Below, piece after piece: positions 36,401 through 44,747 of a stretch of DNA of 64,000 nucleotides. Positions within the stretch are counted from its first letter, which is position 1, and each line of letters opens with the position of its first letter. A program made the translations under genes and the position numbers. The notes under the pieces were generated by a model, which did not search any database, was not told the origin of the DNA, and was given only the letters and a program-made list of their open reading frames with translations. Origin of the DNA: Apostichopus japonicus (Eukaryota > Echinodermata > Holothuroidea > Aspidochirotida > Stichopodidae); contig NC_092583.1 of NCBI RefSeq assembly GCF_037975245.1, positions 5,303,264-5,367,263 of the forward strand, read 5' to 3'.

Positions 36401-39400
36401 GTACATACTGTAGTCTGTCCAGTGGAACACATGTATGATATATGTTATACAAATCCTTTGGAAAGAATTACCTACACCTTGACAAATGAATGTTGCCTTG
36501 TTTTGGTTCTAGACAATTAATGGAGGCAACAGAATCAATCTAATGGCAGGACTTTGGCTGTGGCAGGTGATTCCATACAGTCAACTTGAGGAATCAAAGC
36601 TTGCTGTTGTTTCTAACCTGATTCCAGAGCTAATCAGCCAGTCGATGCATCTCATGCAAGAAACATCACTGGTCAGAGAACTAGATGGTAGCATGATTGC
36701 CTTGTTGTTTAACAGCTTAGCTTATATCATCAGTCAAGGAAAGGTAAGGATATCCTAATAATTATTATGGTTTTGTACTTTCACTGTAGCCTTCCTCTAA
36801 AGTAGAGCATTGAGTTTAATAAATATGTTTTTTATACAATGTTAACTCTTCATTGATTCACCTGCCAAACCTCATACTTTATTTAATCACAAACATTTTT
36901 GGCAGTAAATGTCACAGATTTAATATGTAATTATTACCACTCATTCCTGATTCATGTTCTACTGATTAAGTTTAAACAGTTATGACAATGCGGTGAACAA
37001 ACTCAAGGGATTTGCTGTAAACCAAACTCTATGAGCTGCACTAACATTGATGATCGGGCCTAGAAATCACAATTTTAACCAATTGCTATAAAAGGCTAGT
37101 GCTTAAAGAGTTCACTGACTTGCAGCACACATTAGTTTTGTACAGGCTTATTGGAACAACTCAACCATAGTTTTCGATAATAAGCAATAATGCAGGGTTT
37201 ACTTTGGTATGGAAATCATGCGAATGTTTTACTGAGGACTGTTACCCAACTTACACGTGTTTATGTATTTAATGTCTATTGCCAGAAAAGTACAGGTGCC
37301 TTTTTTATCTATTGGCAAACAGCAAACAACACTGGCACTTAAAATGAGTTGAAATATGCAAATTGAGAGATAACTTACATGGTTCACATCAGTGTAAGGA
37401 CCATCAAGCTTGATGTCTTGGAACTAATTACTATCGTTTAATTACTATCATTTAATTACTATGTTTTGTTGTTGGCTTTGGTTTCAGGACTTGTTGGTGG
37501 AAGAAACTGCTGTGTCATCTCTGACTCTCTGCCTACTCCTTCCTTTAGAGCTTGTCCCCGCAGTTTGCTTCCCAGCTGTAGTCCAATCTGCTTGTAGGTT
37601 GGTGAATGACATGATGCTAGCATTTCCACAGAGTATCTTACGGTCATCTCACAGCTACCTGGCATGTCTGCAATATATCCTTTTGTTGAACCTCTTTAAT
37701 TATCTTCGTTGAAATAAGCTGTATTCTGCTTATTCACTGACTCCCTGAGTCAGATCTTCAGTTAATGTTACTGATAGTGCTATAGTAGAGTGTTTCTATC
37801 ATGTTACTTTTCTTTATTATTTTTTGTATTTGAGTAATACATCTCTGTGGGGTGTTGTCTGGTTGAGAATACTTACAATGATGTGACTCTAAATCTGTTG
37901 TTATTCTTGAGTGATAACTCCAGTTGACATTGGTAGTTTCATGTCCACATAACACACATACAACAACACTGTATAAGTGTATTACTTCACTTCTTATATT
38001 TAACTTCTATGTTTGACCTTGATAATCTAAAACCTTGACAATTCTAGCACATCTTCTTAAGCATGTAATGAAGCGAGGGCAACAAACTCCTGCAAGTCCA
38101 ATTCCAGATGAGATGCTGATTGCATGTGCCGAAGATATGGAAAGGTAAAGTGGCTCTTCAAGGTTTTTTTTTTTGCTGTTTTGATTTATCAGTTTAGTTT
38201 GCAGCAGCGTCACAGAACTTAAGTCTATAAACTTTAGGATAATTTGTTATTACAAGGCAATATAAACTGTCTGTACATGGCTTAAGGAACTTGTTAAAGC
38301 TAAAGTAGTCTCTGAATTGCAAAGCTAGGAATTATTTAAAATCTGAATGTATTGTTCAAGCTTTATTACTACTTCAACAAAAGCACTACCAATATATAAT
38401 GTGCATCGAAACATGGATGGAGGCATAGTCGAGTTTGTAGGCAACATAATTAAAAATGTCAGCATTCATAAATCTGATATTAAAGGTTTATGCAACCATT
38501 TGTCATTGACCTCTTACCTTCCCCTTCCTCTTTACAGATATGCATACTTTGATCTGGTTTCAGAGAATACTTTATCCATCACTATACTATTCACTTATCT
38601 TTCTTTCCACCAGGTTGTTGACTTTGTTTGCCTCTCACAAGGAAGCCAAACAGGTGACCTGTTTCTTGGTGGCATCCTTCTTCCAGGAGATGCAGCAAGG
38701 CACACTCTTACCTGCTTTCAAAGTAAGCAACTCATTCCTCAAATGTGTGAAATCTTGTTAAAATTCCAACACAATGCATTTGATAAGCTTCATTAGTCTT
38801 TACTATAGGCTTTACATGGAACTTTCATAACATTCGCCATACCATTGGTGTATCCTTCAGAATAGAATACTTGACTATAATTGTTATATACTGGACAAGG
38901 AGGGGGAGCATTGAGCTACGAATGAATCCATACCATTGGTGGGTCCTTCAGAATAGAATACTTGACTGTTATTGTTATATACTGGACAATGTGTGTTGAG
39001 GGGGAGCATCGAGCTACCAATGAATCCATACCATTAGTGTATCCTTCAGAAAAGAATACTTGACTGCAATAGTTATATACTGGACAAGGTGTGTTGAGGG
39101 GGAGCATTGAGATACCAATGAATCCATGCCATTGGTGGATCCTTCAGAATAGAATACTTGACTGTAATTGTTATATACTGAACAAGGTGTGTTGAGGGGG
39201 AGCATTGAGCTACCAATGAATCCATACCATTGGTGTATCCTTCAGAATAGAATACTTGACTGCAATAGTTATATACTGGACAAGGTGTGTTGAGGGGGAG
39301 CATTGAGATACCAATGAATCCATACCATTGGTGTATCCTTCAGAATAGAATACTTGACTGCAATAGTTATATACTGGACAAGGTGTGTTGAGGGGGAGCA

Positions 39401-42213
39401 TTGAGATACCAATGAATCCATGCCATTGGTGGATCCTTCAGAATAGAATACTTGACTGCAATAGTTATATACTGGACAAGGTGTGTTGAGGGGGAGCATT
39501 GAGATACCAATGAATCCATGCCATTGGTGGATCCTTCAGAATAGAATACTTGACTGTAATTGTTATATACTGAACAAGGTGTGTTGAGGGGGAGCATTGA
39601 GCTACCAATGAATCCATACCATTGGTGTATCCTTCAGAATAGAATACTTGACTGTTATTGTTATATACTGGACAATGTGTGTTGAGGGGGAGCATCGAGC
39701 TACCAATGAATCCATACCATTGGTGTATCCTTCAGAATAGAATACTTGACTGCAATAGTTATATACTGGACAAGGTGTGTTGAGGGGGAGCATTGAGATA
39801 CCAATGAATCCATGCCATTGGTGGATCCTTCAGAATAGAATACTTGACTGTAATTGTTATATACTGAACAAGGTGTGTTGAGGGGGAGCATTGAGCTACC
39901 AATGAATCCATACCATTGGTGTATCCTTCAGAATAGAATACTTGACTGTTATTGTTATATACTGGACAATGTGTGTTGAGGGGGAGCATCGAGCTACCAA
40001 TGAATCCATACCATTGGTGTATCCTTCAGAATAGAATACTTGACTGTTATTGTTATATACTGGACAATGTGTGTTGAGGGGGAGCATCGAGCTACCAATG
40101 AATCCATACCATTGGTGTATCCTTCAGAATAGAATACTTGACTGTAATAGTTATATACTGGACAGGGTGTGTTGAGGGGGAGCATTGAGATACCAATGAA
40201 TCCATACCATTGGTGGATCCTTCAGAATAGAATACTTGACTGTAATTGTTATATACTGGACAAGGTGTGTTGAGGGGGAGCATTGAGCTAGCTACCAGTG
40301 AAATCATATCATTGGTGTATCCTTCAGAATAGAATACTTGACTGTTATTGTTATATACTGGACAATGTGTGTTGAGGGGGAGCATCGAGCTACCAATGAA
40401 TCCATACCATTGGTGTATCCTTCAGAATAGAATACTTGACTGCAATAGTTATATACTGGACAAGGTGTGTTGAGGGGGAGCATTGAGATACCAATGAATC
40501 CATGCCATTGGTGGATCCTTCAGAATAGAATACTTGACTGTAATTGTTATATACTGGACAAGGTGTGTTGATAGGGAGCATTGAGCTACCAGTGAATCCA
40601 TACCATAAGTGTATCCTTCAGAATAGAATACTTGACTGTTATTGTTATATACTGGACAATGTGTGTTGAGGGGGAGCATCGAGCTACCAATGAATCCATA
40701 CCATTGGTGTATCCTTCAGAATAGAATACTTGACTGCAATAGTTATATACTGGACAAGGTGTGTTGAGGGGGAGCATTGAGATACCAATGAATCCATGCC
40801 ATTGGTGGATCCTTCAGAATAGAATACTTGACTGTAATTGTTATATACTGAACAAGGTGTGTTGAGGGGGAGCATTGAGCTACCAATGAATCCATACCAT
40901 TGGTGTATCCTTCAGAATAGAATACTTGACTGTTATTGTTATATACTGGACAATGTGTGTTGAGGGGGAGCATCGAGCTACCAATGAATCCATACCATTG
41001 GTGTATCCTTCAGAATAGAATACTTGACTGTTATTGTTATATACTGGACAATGTGTGTTGAGGGGGAGCATCGAGCTACCAATGAATCCATACCATTGGT
41101 GTATCCTTCAGAATAGAATACTTGACTGTAATAGTTATATACTGGACAGGGTGTGTTGAGGGGGAGCATTGAGATACCAATGAATCCATACCATTGGTGG
41201 ATCCTTCAGAATAGAATACTTGACTGTAATTGTTATATACTGGACAAGGTGTGTTGAGGGGGAGCATTGAGCTAGCTACCAGTGAAATCATATCATTGGT
41301 GTATCCTTCAGAATAGAATACTTAACCGTAATTGTTATATACTGAACAAGGTGTGTTGAGGGGGAGCATTGAGCTACCAATGAATCCATACCATTGGTGT
41401 ATCCTTCAGAATAGAATACTTGACTGTAATTGTTTTATACTGGGCAAGGTGTGTTGATGGGGAGCATTGAGCTACCAATGAATCCATACCATTGGTGTAT
41501 CCTTCAGAATAGAATACTTAACTGTAATTGTTATATACTGGACAAGGTGTGTTGATAGGGAGCATTGAGCTACCAGTGAATCCATACCATTGGTGTATCC
41601 TTCAGAATAGAATACTTGACTTTAATTGTTATAAACTGGACAAGGTGTGTTGATGGGGAGCATTGAGCTACCAGGGAATCCATACCATTGGTGGATCCTT
41701 CAAATAGAATACCTGACTAATTGTTATAAACTTGACAAGGTGTGTTGAGGGGGAGCATTGAGTTACCAGGGAATCAATATTCATCACTTGTACATTCAAC
41801 TTGAACTAAGATGTCTGCACAAATACAAATTGTAATTATGTGAAGTTTCAGTACTCACGTAGAAAGTAAGAACTATTAAAGATCCTTTCACAGGTGCTAT
41901 TTGAAATTAACCAGCTTCCTAAACCTCCATGTTCAGATGTGCCTCTTCTGTCAAAAATATTTCTGTAAAATATTGCCTGTTTGGACTCTATTCATTATTA
42001 ACACCTAACTTTATTCATTATTAACACCTAACTTTCTGTTTCTTAATTTCTTCTCAGAAACCTCTCATCCTTGGCATTTACAATCTGGTAGATTCCAGTG
42101 ACTTTAAAAGTCTTTCTCTAGTTCAGAGAACCATGCCAACTGATTTGCAAGAAGTTTACAAATCTTTTATGGGCGATTACTACAAGTACCATCGGTTTAA
42201 AGGAAATATTTAA
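6323..42213 (+). CDS. URB2: Unhealthy ribosome biogenesis protein 2 homologue (URB2), 26 coding exons
   Basis: Coding exons: 6323-6341, 7948-8098, 11719-11836, 12947-13066, 13829-13972, 14487-14605, 14693-14797, 15886-16015, 16726-16796, 17491-17653, 18153-18235, 19286-19472, 20465-20553, 24097-24463, 25099-25329, 25630-26081, 26693-26843, 27655-27912, 28897-29037, 34539-35061, 35481-35599, 36513-36743, 37488-37674, 38051-38144, 38614-38722, 42058-42213. Every junction keeps frame and the sum is 1505 aa; human URB2 is about 1520. The start exon gives MAAPYA then GIRRF, like the vertebrate N-terminus, and ASWDDKLKLAKYSW follows. A basic KKKKKR run lies at 546-551. The C-terminal about 200 residues fit the Urb2/Npa2 C-terminal domain, ending YYKYHRFKGNI. 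URB2 is a large helical nucleolar protein needed for early 60S pre-ribosome assembly. All introns are GT-AG except 37675-38050. Transposons and arrays listed separately sit in introns 2, 11, 13, 19 and 25; other introns hold nothing I recognise. Confidence 0.93.
6342..7947 (+). other. URB2 intron 1
   Basis: This intron separates the 19-nt first coding exon (donor G|GTACATG) from exon 2 (acceptor TTTTGTAG). I see no gene, transposon end or tandem array in it. A TAGGCCTA word lies near 7090. Confidence 0.8.
9462..11302. mobile_element. Non-autonomous hAT-superfamily DNA transposon, 1841 bp
   Basis: The element is flanked by the exact 8-bp direct repeat GGCTGTGA at 9454-9461 and 11303-11310, the target-site size of hAT transposons. 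Its ends are inverted: left TAGGCTTGCACGGT, right the reverse complement with one mismatch. AACCGGTTTT, CCGAAA and related words cluster just inside both ends (9478-9580 and 11220-11280), as expected for transposase-binding subterminal repeats. No transposase-like frame is present, so it would need another copy's enzyme. It sits in URB2 intron 2 and contains the G-rich minisatellite at 10065-10368. Confidence 0.85.
10065..10368. repeat. G-rich minisatellite, about 60-bp unit, 5 copies
   Basis: Five units share GAGTTTAACAACTAAGATGC, then AACAAGTAACATTAGAAC or a variant, each followed by a G run of variable length (about 6 to 13). One unit has an extra duplicated AACAATGAACAAT. The array lies inside the hAT element at 9462-11302. 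Confidence 0.9.
11837..12946 (+). other. URB2 intron 3
   Basis: No exon or mobile element end is recognisable. A G13 run lies near 11992 and an AT-rich stretch near 12810-12850. The reading frame of exons 3 and 4 joins directly across this intron, so no coding exon is missing here. Confidence 0.75.
15000..15453. repeat. Two-copy duplication, about 170 bp, in URB2 intron 7
   Basis: Segments 15000-15170 and 15285-15453 share GTTACTGTTAT, CCCTCACTGTATGGGTCCAG, TTGATACACTTGTCAAATTC and GGGAAAGTGTGGA, in the same order and about 286 bp apart. The copies have diverged by substitutions. No coding potential is shared. Confidence 0.8.
18600..19200. repeat. Minisatellite, 25-30-bp unit, about 20 copies, in URB2 intron 11
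   Basis: The unit is roughly GTAGTGGAGTAGCACCTGCA followed by GGTAATAT, with length variation. Most units contain CACCTGCAGGTA or TACATGCAGGTA, so the array multiplies CAGGTA and PstI-type CTGCAG words on the sense strand of the gene. Minus-strand open frames here are by-products of the repeat. Confidence 0.92.
20561..20900. repeat. 68-bp tandem repeat, 5 copies, next to the exon 13 donor
   Basis: Copies start with GAAGCATTGG at 20561, 20629, 20697, 20765 and 20833, giving an exact 68-bp period. Each contains GCATTTATAGTTGTTTGTGA. The first copy begins 7 bases downstream of the exon 13 boundary (exon ends 20553, donor GTAAGTT). Confidence 0.93.
21286..21452. repeat. Two copies of a (TA)n-linked 70-bp repeat left of the retroelement cluster
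   Basis: Copies at 21286-21360 and 21382-21450 share TGGCTTGAACAG or TGGCTTTAACAG, ACATGATGAATGAAT and AGTAGGAATGTAATTATC, separated by (TA)n. A third copy lies at 23942-24014, on the other side of the SINE/Penelope-like cluster. The cluster therefore inserted within, or beside, a TA-rich tandem repeat. Confidence 0.85.
21495..21567 (+). repeat. Truncated copy of the tRNA-derived SINE
   Basis: This stretch repeats 21868-21940 at an offset of 373 bp. It begins inside what would be the B box (AATCCCGGTGG) and continues through the GGCTGAAAG body to a (TA)n tail. It is a 5'-truncated copy preceded directly by (TA)n. Confidence 0.8.
21810..21947 (+). mobile_element. tRNA-derived SINE with (TA)n tail
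   Basis: The first 72 bases (21810-21881) resemble a tRNA. There is an A box TAGCCTAGTGG (21817-21827), a perfect B box GGTTCGAATCC (21861-21871), an acceptor stem GCGTCCA/TGGAGGC with one mismatch, and an anticodon stem TCCGC/GCGGG around a 7-nt loop with ACA in the anticodon position. The T stem has mismatches, so it is not a working tRNA. A short body and a (TA)n tail follow, the usual SINE order. It directly precedes the Penelope-like coding region. Alternatively the two tailed copies are terminal parts of the retroelement itself. Confidence 0.65.
21991..23802 (+). pseudogene. Penelope-like reverse transcriptase / GIY-YIG protein, one in-frame stop
   Basis: One frame runs through the region, broken only by TAG at 22492-22494. 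Upstream of the stop are a PLE-type thumb/finger segment (AYITLKDHKDDF, CRLINPSK) and RT motif A (FDIVDFYPSI). Downstream are GYDGAEVCELVG and the catalytic LYRDDGLAV (YRDDG about residue 61-65 counted from 22528), a NPPYSRNV segment, a Cys-rich CNCREKLNCPLNGNC stretch, then IYRADV...SYIG with YIG near residue 317 and TELSKHIWDLK of the GIY-YIG fold. PLE proteins copy RNA into DNA and cut target DNA. The stop and the truncated N-terminus make this copy inactive as read. Confidence 0.87.
23848..23899 (+). ncRNA. Candidate type I hammerhead ribozyme in the PLE 3' region
   Basis: The core CTGACGA (23855-23861) and GAAA (23880-23883) are in the right order. Stem I pairs CAGTTGT (23848-23854) with ACAGCTG (23893-23899), 7 pairs with one G-T. 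Stem II pairs CGCC (23863-23866) with GGCG (23875-23878). Stem III is minimal: A-T and C-G around TCCGA, followed by the GTA cleavage triplet, so cleavage is predicted after 23892. Small stem III hammerheads are known in Penelope-like elements. The position next to the core stem II is T opposite T rather than G-C, which could lower activity. Confidence 0.75.
23942..24014. repeat. Third copy of the (TA)n-linked 70-bp repeat
   Basis: It matches 21286-21360 and 21382-21450 (TTTAACAGTGTAGAATG, ACATGATGAATGAATGAAT, AGTAGGAATGTAATTACC). It marks the right border of the inserted SINE/PLE cluster, about 80 bp upstream of URB2 exon 14. Confidence 0.85.
27518..27677 (+). repeat. 80-bp tandem duplication spanning the exon 18 acceptor
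   Basis: GTATTCATACATGAAATATT, then ACTGTTTTGGTCATTT, a CAG and the first bases of the exon occur twice, 80 bp apart. The upstream copy keeps an acceptor (TTTGCAG ending 27574) followed by TTTCCAAGTGCACTGCC. The downstream copy (TTTTCAG ending 27654) opens exon 18. Reading from the upstream acceptor meets TAA after 12 codons, so only the downstream one keeps the frame. Confidence 0.88.
29068..29108. other. 15-bp perfect inverted repeat (hairpin) after exon 19
   Basis: TATCTCATCTCCCTA (29068-29082) and TAGGGAGATGAGATA (29094-29108) are exact reverse complements separated by 11 nt. The structure starts 31 nt after the exon 19 boundary at 29037. Confidence 0.85.
29180..29410 (-). repeat. GACCT-type dispersed repeat, inverted orientation
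   Basis: AGGTCAGAGGTCAG near 29262 and GAGGTCAAAGGT near 29386 belong to the diverged repeat family seen at 46.8-48.2 kb on the plus strand. The intervening sequence is weakly similar only. Confidence 0.5.
29557..29660. repeat. 34-bp tandem repeat, 3 copies
   Basis: GATTGCCATCTTGTTGTTCT, continuing with TGTGCCATG, recurs at 29561, 29595 and 29629 with nearly no divergence. Confidence 0.9.
30619..30794. repeat. Foldback inverted repeat inside the hAT element
   Basis: Arms 30619-30675 and 30737-30794 are reverse complements over about 57 bp with a few mismatches (shared CGTTACGGTATTGTCCCATA then CATGTGTGTACACA). The loop is about 61 nt. It lies in the 5' part of the transposon, upstream of the transposase, and could be a nested MITE or a transposon-borne regulatory structure. 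I see no clear target-site duplication around it. Confidence 0.85.
31027..31061. other. Perfect 14-bp hairpin upstream of the transposase
   Basis: AAAAACCTGCCGTT (31027-31040) and AACGGCAGGTTTTT (31048-31061) pair exactly around the 7-nt loop CAGTACA. The T run at the 3' side makes it look like a terminator, but this is eukaryotic DNA. It lies 160 bp before the transposase start. Confidence 0.85.
31221..33367 (+). pseudogene. hAT transposase with BED-type zinc finger, one stop and one frameshift
   Basis: The first frame (31221-32585) gives 454 residues. There is a KKRKV nuclear signal at 13-17, a BED/TTF-like finger from C83-x2-C86 to H114/H120, CDSSTD with the likely first catalytic Asp at 232, GADGAS with Asp 299, HCSAH (327-330) and the conserved RW (391-392). 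TAG at 32583-32585 interrupts the frame, which continues in phase to 33026. A frameshift near 33005 moves the C-terminal part to 33005-33367, carrying the hAT dimerisation region (SSACCERGFSAVTRIKS). The enzyme would cut and join the element ends. Two lesions make this copy non-functional as read. The architecture resembles domesticated hAT proteins such as ZNF862, but the intact ends show a transposon. Confidence 0.88.
35908..36278. repeat. Interspersed repeat, copy 2 (about 370 bp) in URB2 intron 21
   Basis: It matches 7-366 from TAGAAGTTCTCACTAGCTAA at the left to GATATAGACTCTAAT at the right. The inner part keeps CAATTTTCCGTATCA and CACCACATGTACTTCC. The two copies are in the same orientation 36 kb apart. 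Divergence suggests an old family. Confidence 0.75.
37675..38050 (+). other. U12-type AT-AC intron of URB2
   Basis: The intron begins ATATCCTTTT, the exact U12-dependent AT-AC donor ATATCCTT, and ends CTAGCAC with terminal AC. A branch-site match AACCTTGAC lies at 38031-38039 with the branch A at 38038, 12 nt before the end, which is in the normal U12 range. With these borders exon 23 joins exon 24 in frame and the protein reads YLACLQYLLKHVMKRG, gapless against the human SFLNCFNRLVFSVMREG segment as I recall it. No good GT-AG pair restores that alignment. Confidence 0.85.
38835..41773. repeat. 98-bp minisatellite array, about 30 copies, in URB2 intron 25
   Basis: The unit contains CCATACCATTGGTGTATCCT, TCAGAATAGAATACTTGACT and GTGTTGAGGGGGAGCATTGA and repeats every 98 bp with 1-5 base variants. 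Units fall into recurring variant types (GTGTATCC or GTGGATCC; CAAGGTG or CAATGTG). Two units carry an extra four bases (GAGCTAGCTACC) at 40287 and 41271, exactly 984 bp apart. The array covers most of the intron, and divergence increases toward the right end. Short minus-strand frames in it are by-products. Confidence 0.95.
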
Positions 42214-42372
42214 ATGTAGAAAAGAACTAGTTGTGACTCTGTAAGGCTATATGAAGGTGTACTCCTCTAGGTTATAAACAGATATTGTATTTTCTAGGGA
42301 GTTTTCCATTTGGCTACAGTGGTCTATTGACAGTTGTACATTAACAGAATACATAAATCAAATTCAATAATG

Positions 42373-42378
42373 AATAAA
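42373..42378 (+). terminator. Poly(A) signal of URB2
   Basis: AATAAA lies 160 nt downstream of the URB2 stop codon (42211-42213). It is the first canonical hexamer after the stop. Confidence 0.7.
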
Positions 42379-43371
42379 GTGTATTTGACACCAAAAGAAG
42401 TTAGCTATTCTGGTACTGTATAACATCAATTATAAAAAAAAGAAAGAGTGAAACTTAAAGGAATGTAAATCTTCCCACAATGCATACAGTACGTCCATTA
42501 GGCTTGTTAATCTACAAACAATTACACCATTTCTTGTTATCATGAATTAAACCCATGACAACATTAACCCAATCTTGATCAACAACTTTATATTTGTCAC
42601 TATTAACTTTGATACTAGACCCAGTCTTTTGTCTACATTAAGAAAATCCAATACTAAAAACAGCATTTTGCCCAGAATATGTTAAGCACTCACCCTATTT
42701 AACAGTTTAGTTCTCCAAATTAACTCAAGGAGCAAGTAATTATTGCATAAATATAATATTACTTTGTCTTGGATAAAACCATTAGAGTATGATGGTAAAG
42801 GGTGTTCAAAACAAGGCTGTTCAATAGAGCTTTAAAGCTTAAATATTTGTAGAAGATACTACCTTTTAATCCCATGTGACCTTGAATGTTTTGTGATCAT
42901 ACTGTAGGTACAGCTGATGTCTTTAACTGTCCTTAACTTGGTCAAAGTACACTCAAACATTAAAAATGATGTTAAGTTTTAAGATACTCTATTACACAAG
43001 TTTGCAATAATAGCATGGCCAGACAGTGTTGGGTTCTCAGTGTTGTGAAAAGCAATGAAATTTATGACAGTATATAGATCCTCCTAATATGAAAACAACT
43101 TATGGCAGCTATCAAGTTTATCAGTTATTACTAGTGATTTGGTGGGACACTTGTGAACTTAAGTATACAAGATATACATTAAAATTAGTTATATACTATT
43201 TAATTAGAATTAGTAATTACACATTAATATTACAACCTTTTCCTGAACATCAGTGGAAATAAGATGTATTACTCAACATTCCCTTTAAGATAAATACTCC
43301 TCTGGACTGAAATGTGAATGCCAATCAAATTCTGTACTCATTGTATGAAGCAAGGCATCATGTCTTTGGTA

Positions 43372-43385
43372 TTTATTTCAATAAA
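43372..43385. terminator. Bidirectional poly(A) signal pair
   Basis: TTTATTTCAATAAA contains AATAAA on the plus strand (43380-43385) and on the minus strand (43372-43377), separated by two bases. It lies between the two convergent genes and could end EBAG9 and a long URB2 isoform. Confidence 0.55.
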
Positions 43386-44747
43386 CATGAAAAAGAAAGA
43401 AAACAGTGCTTGTCTGTGCTTTATACCAATTCTTTTTATGGTATGATTATTTTGAGAGCAAGGATCTGTTTCTGAGGAAGTTCACAGCACCAGCCATCAG
43501 CCGCAGTTAACATTGAATTACAATTGTAAGTACCTGTGTTGGTGTGACCTCCCAACACCTTAAATAATGACAAGACCAACTTGAGTATCATTTCATATGT
43601 AGATTAATTGCTGATATGAAATTATGGTTGATCTTGATCAAGTTTGTAAAAGTTTTGTAAACGTATCTTTAATTTCTTCAGATTTTTTATAACCCTGCCC
43701 CAAGATTAATACAACAAACTAGTACTATCGGCTTTGTTCAAATGGCTCTGATAGAAGGAGAAGTTTCATTTTCATAAATGCAAAACAGTTGTTTTACACA
43801 GCATTTCACAGTTTGTTAAGTCTAAACAATATGCTGTTTCTGATAGCCCTCCTCACAGCATGATATTACTGTACTTGTATGGATCACTATCACAACATCT
43901 TTCACAAAGTTTTCTAATCCTCTTGGGAAACAGCATAATGTCAGTCACATGATCATCCCAGCAGACAAATAAGACTGCTATGCAGCTGCTCAGATCACAA
44001 AGTCAATTGTTCAAAAAAAAGGTCACTTAGACTTGCTCCACAAGAAATTGTTCCCTTTCCTATAGAAACTGTTTTTTACAAAGTTTCTATTAAGTAAGAT
44101 TTCATCAGCCTTCCAAGCTGGTCATGATTGTAAACACATTTTTTTAGATATTTCTATATTTATGGCAGATATTAAATTACACAATGAAGTTGAAATTGGC
44201 AGTGCCTTATTCTAGAAATAAGCATTACATGGACACAGAATAGCAACATCCCATAAATACCATTTCCTACAACATGTGATTTGTTAAGAAAGATCAACAT
44301 CACAAGATTTTCTTCCCAATATGCTGATACAAATCGTAAAGATAGTAAACATTCACTTAACACATAACTTTTTGTATGATATTTTGCAGTCTGAGTGACT
44401 CCACATGATCAACTATAGGATAAAGTAACAAGTGAACATTTAGATGATAATACAAATGATTGAAATGGCTCCTTTTGTTTAGTTCACTCTTTTTCTGCTG
44501 CTGTGCTTATGAGGTGAGATGAAACGGTATAACTTCAATAAAGGCTACCATTCTGTAGCTAACAAGAACTGTTAGAGCTACTCCTAACGCTCTGTATTAT
44601 GTCTTTGTTTTCTTCATGTTGCAATCAGTGTTGTTTGCAGCCGGTATACCTTTGATATATTTCTCTTTTCCCTGTATGGGTATAATAACCTCAGCAGCTC
44701 AGTCTCCTATGGCAAGAATATAAGCATATTCTATATGTATTTGCTGA

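Larger units (their letters stand above)
42214..44747. other. Convergent 3' flanks of URB2 and EBAG9
   Basis: No coding exon is visible. It holds the URB2 3' UTR with AATAAA at 42373-42378 and the presumed EBAG9 3' UTR, whose nearest clear minus-strand AATAAA is at 43372-43377. TTTATTTCAATAAA at 43372-43385 carries a poly(A) signal for each strand. The rest is AT-rich sequence without recognisable repeats. Confidence 0.7.

Noticed and set aside
37671-37715. Continuation of exon 23 to an in-frame stop (NYLR)
   Set aside because: This would truncate URB2 before its conserved C-terminus. The AT-AC splice after 37674 restores the frame and the family alignment.
38347-38796. 149-residue plus-strand open frame
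   Set aside because: It overlaps URB2 exon 25 in another frame. The correct frame (LLTLFASHKEAKQ) uses the acceptor ending 38613.
38916-41291. Series of similar minus-strand open frames beginning MLPLNT
   Set aside because: They are translations of the 98-bp array. The period is not a multiple of three, so the frame rotates and each ends within one to three units. No start context or splice signals.
38835-41773. Possible CRISPR array
   Set aside because: Units are contiguous 98-bp tandem copies with no unique spacers, and the DNA is from an animal genome.
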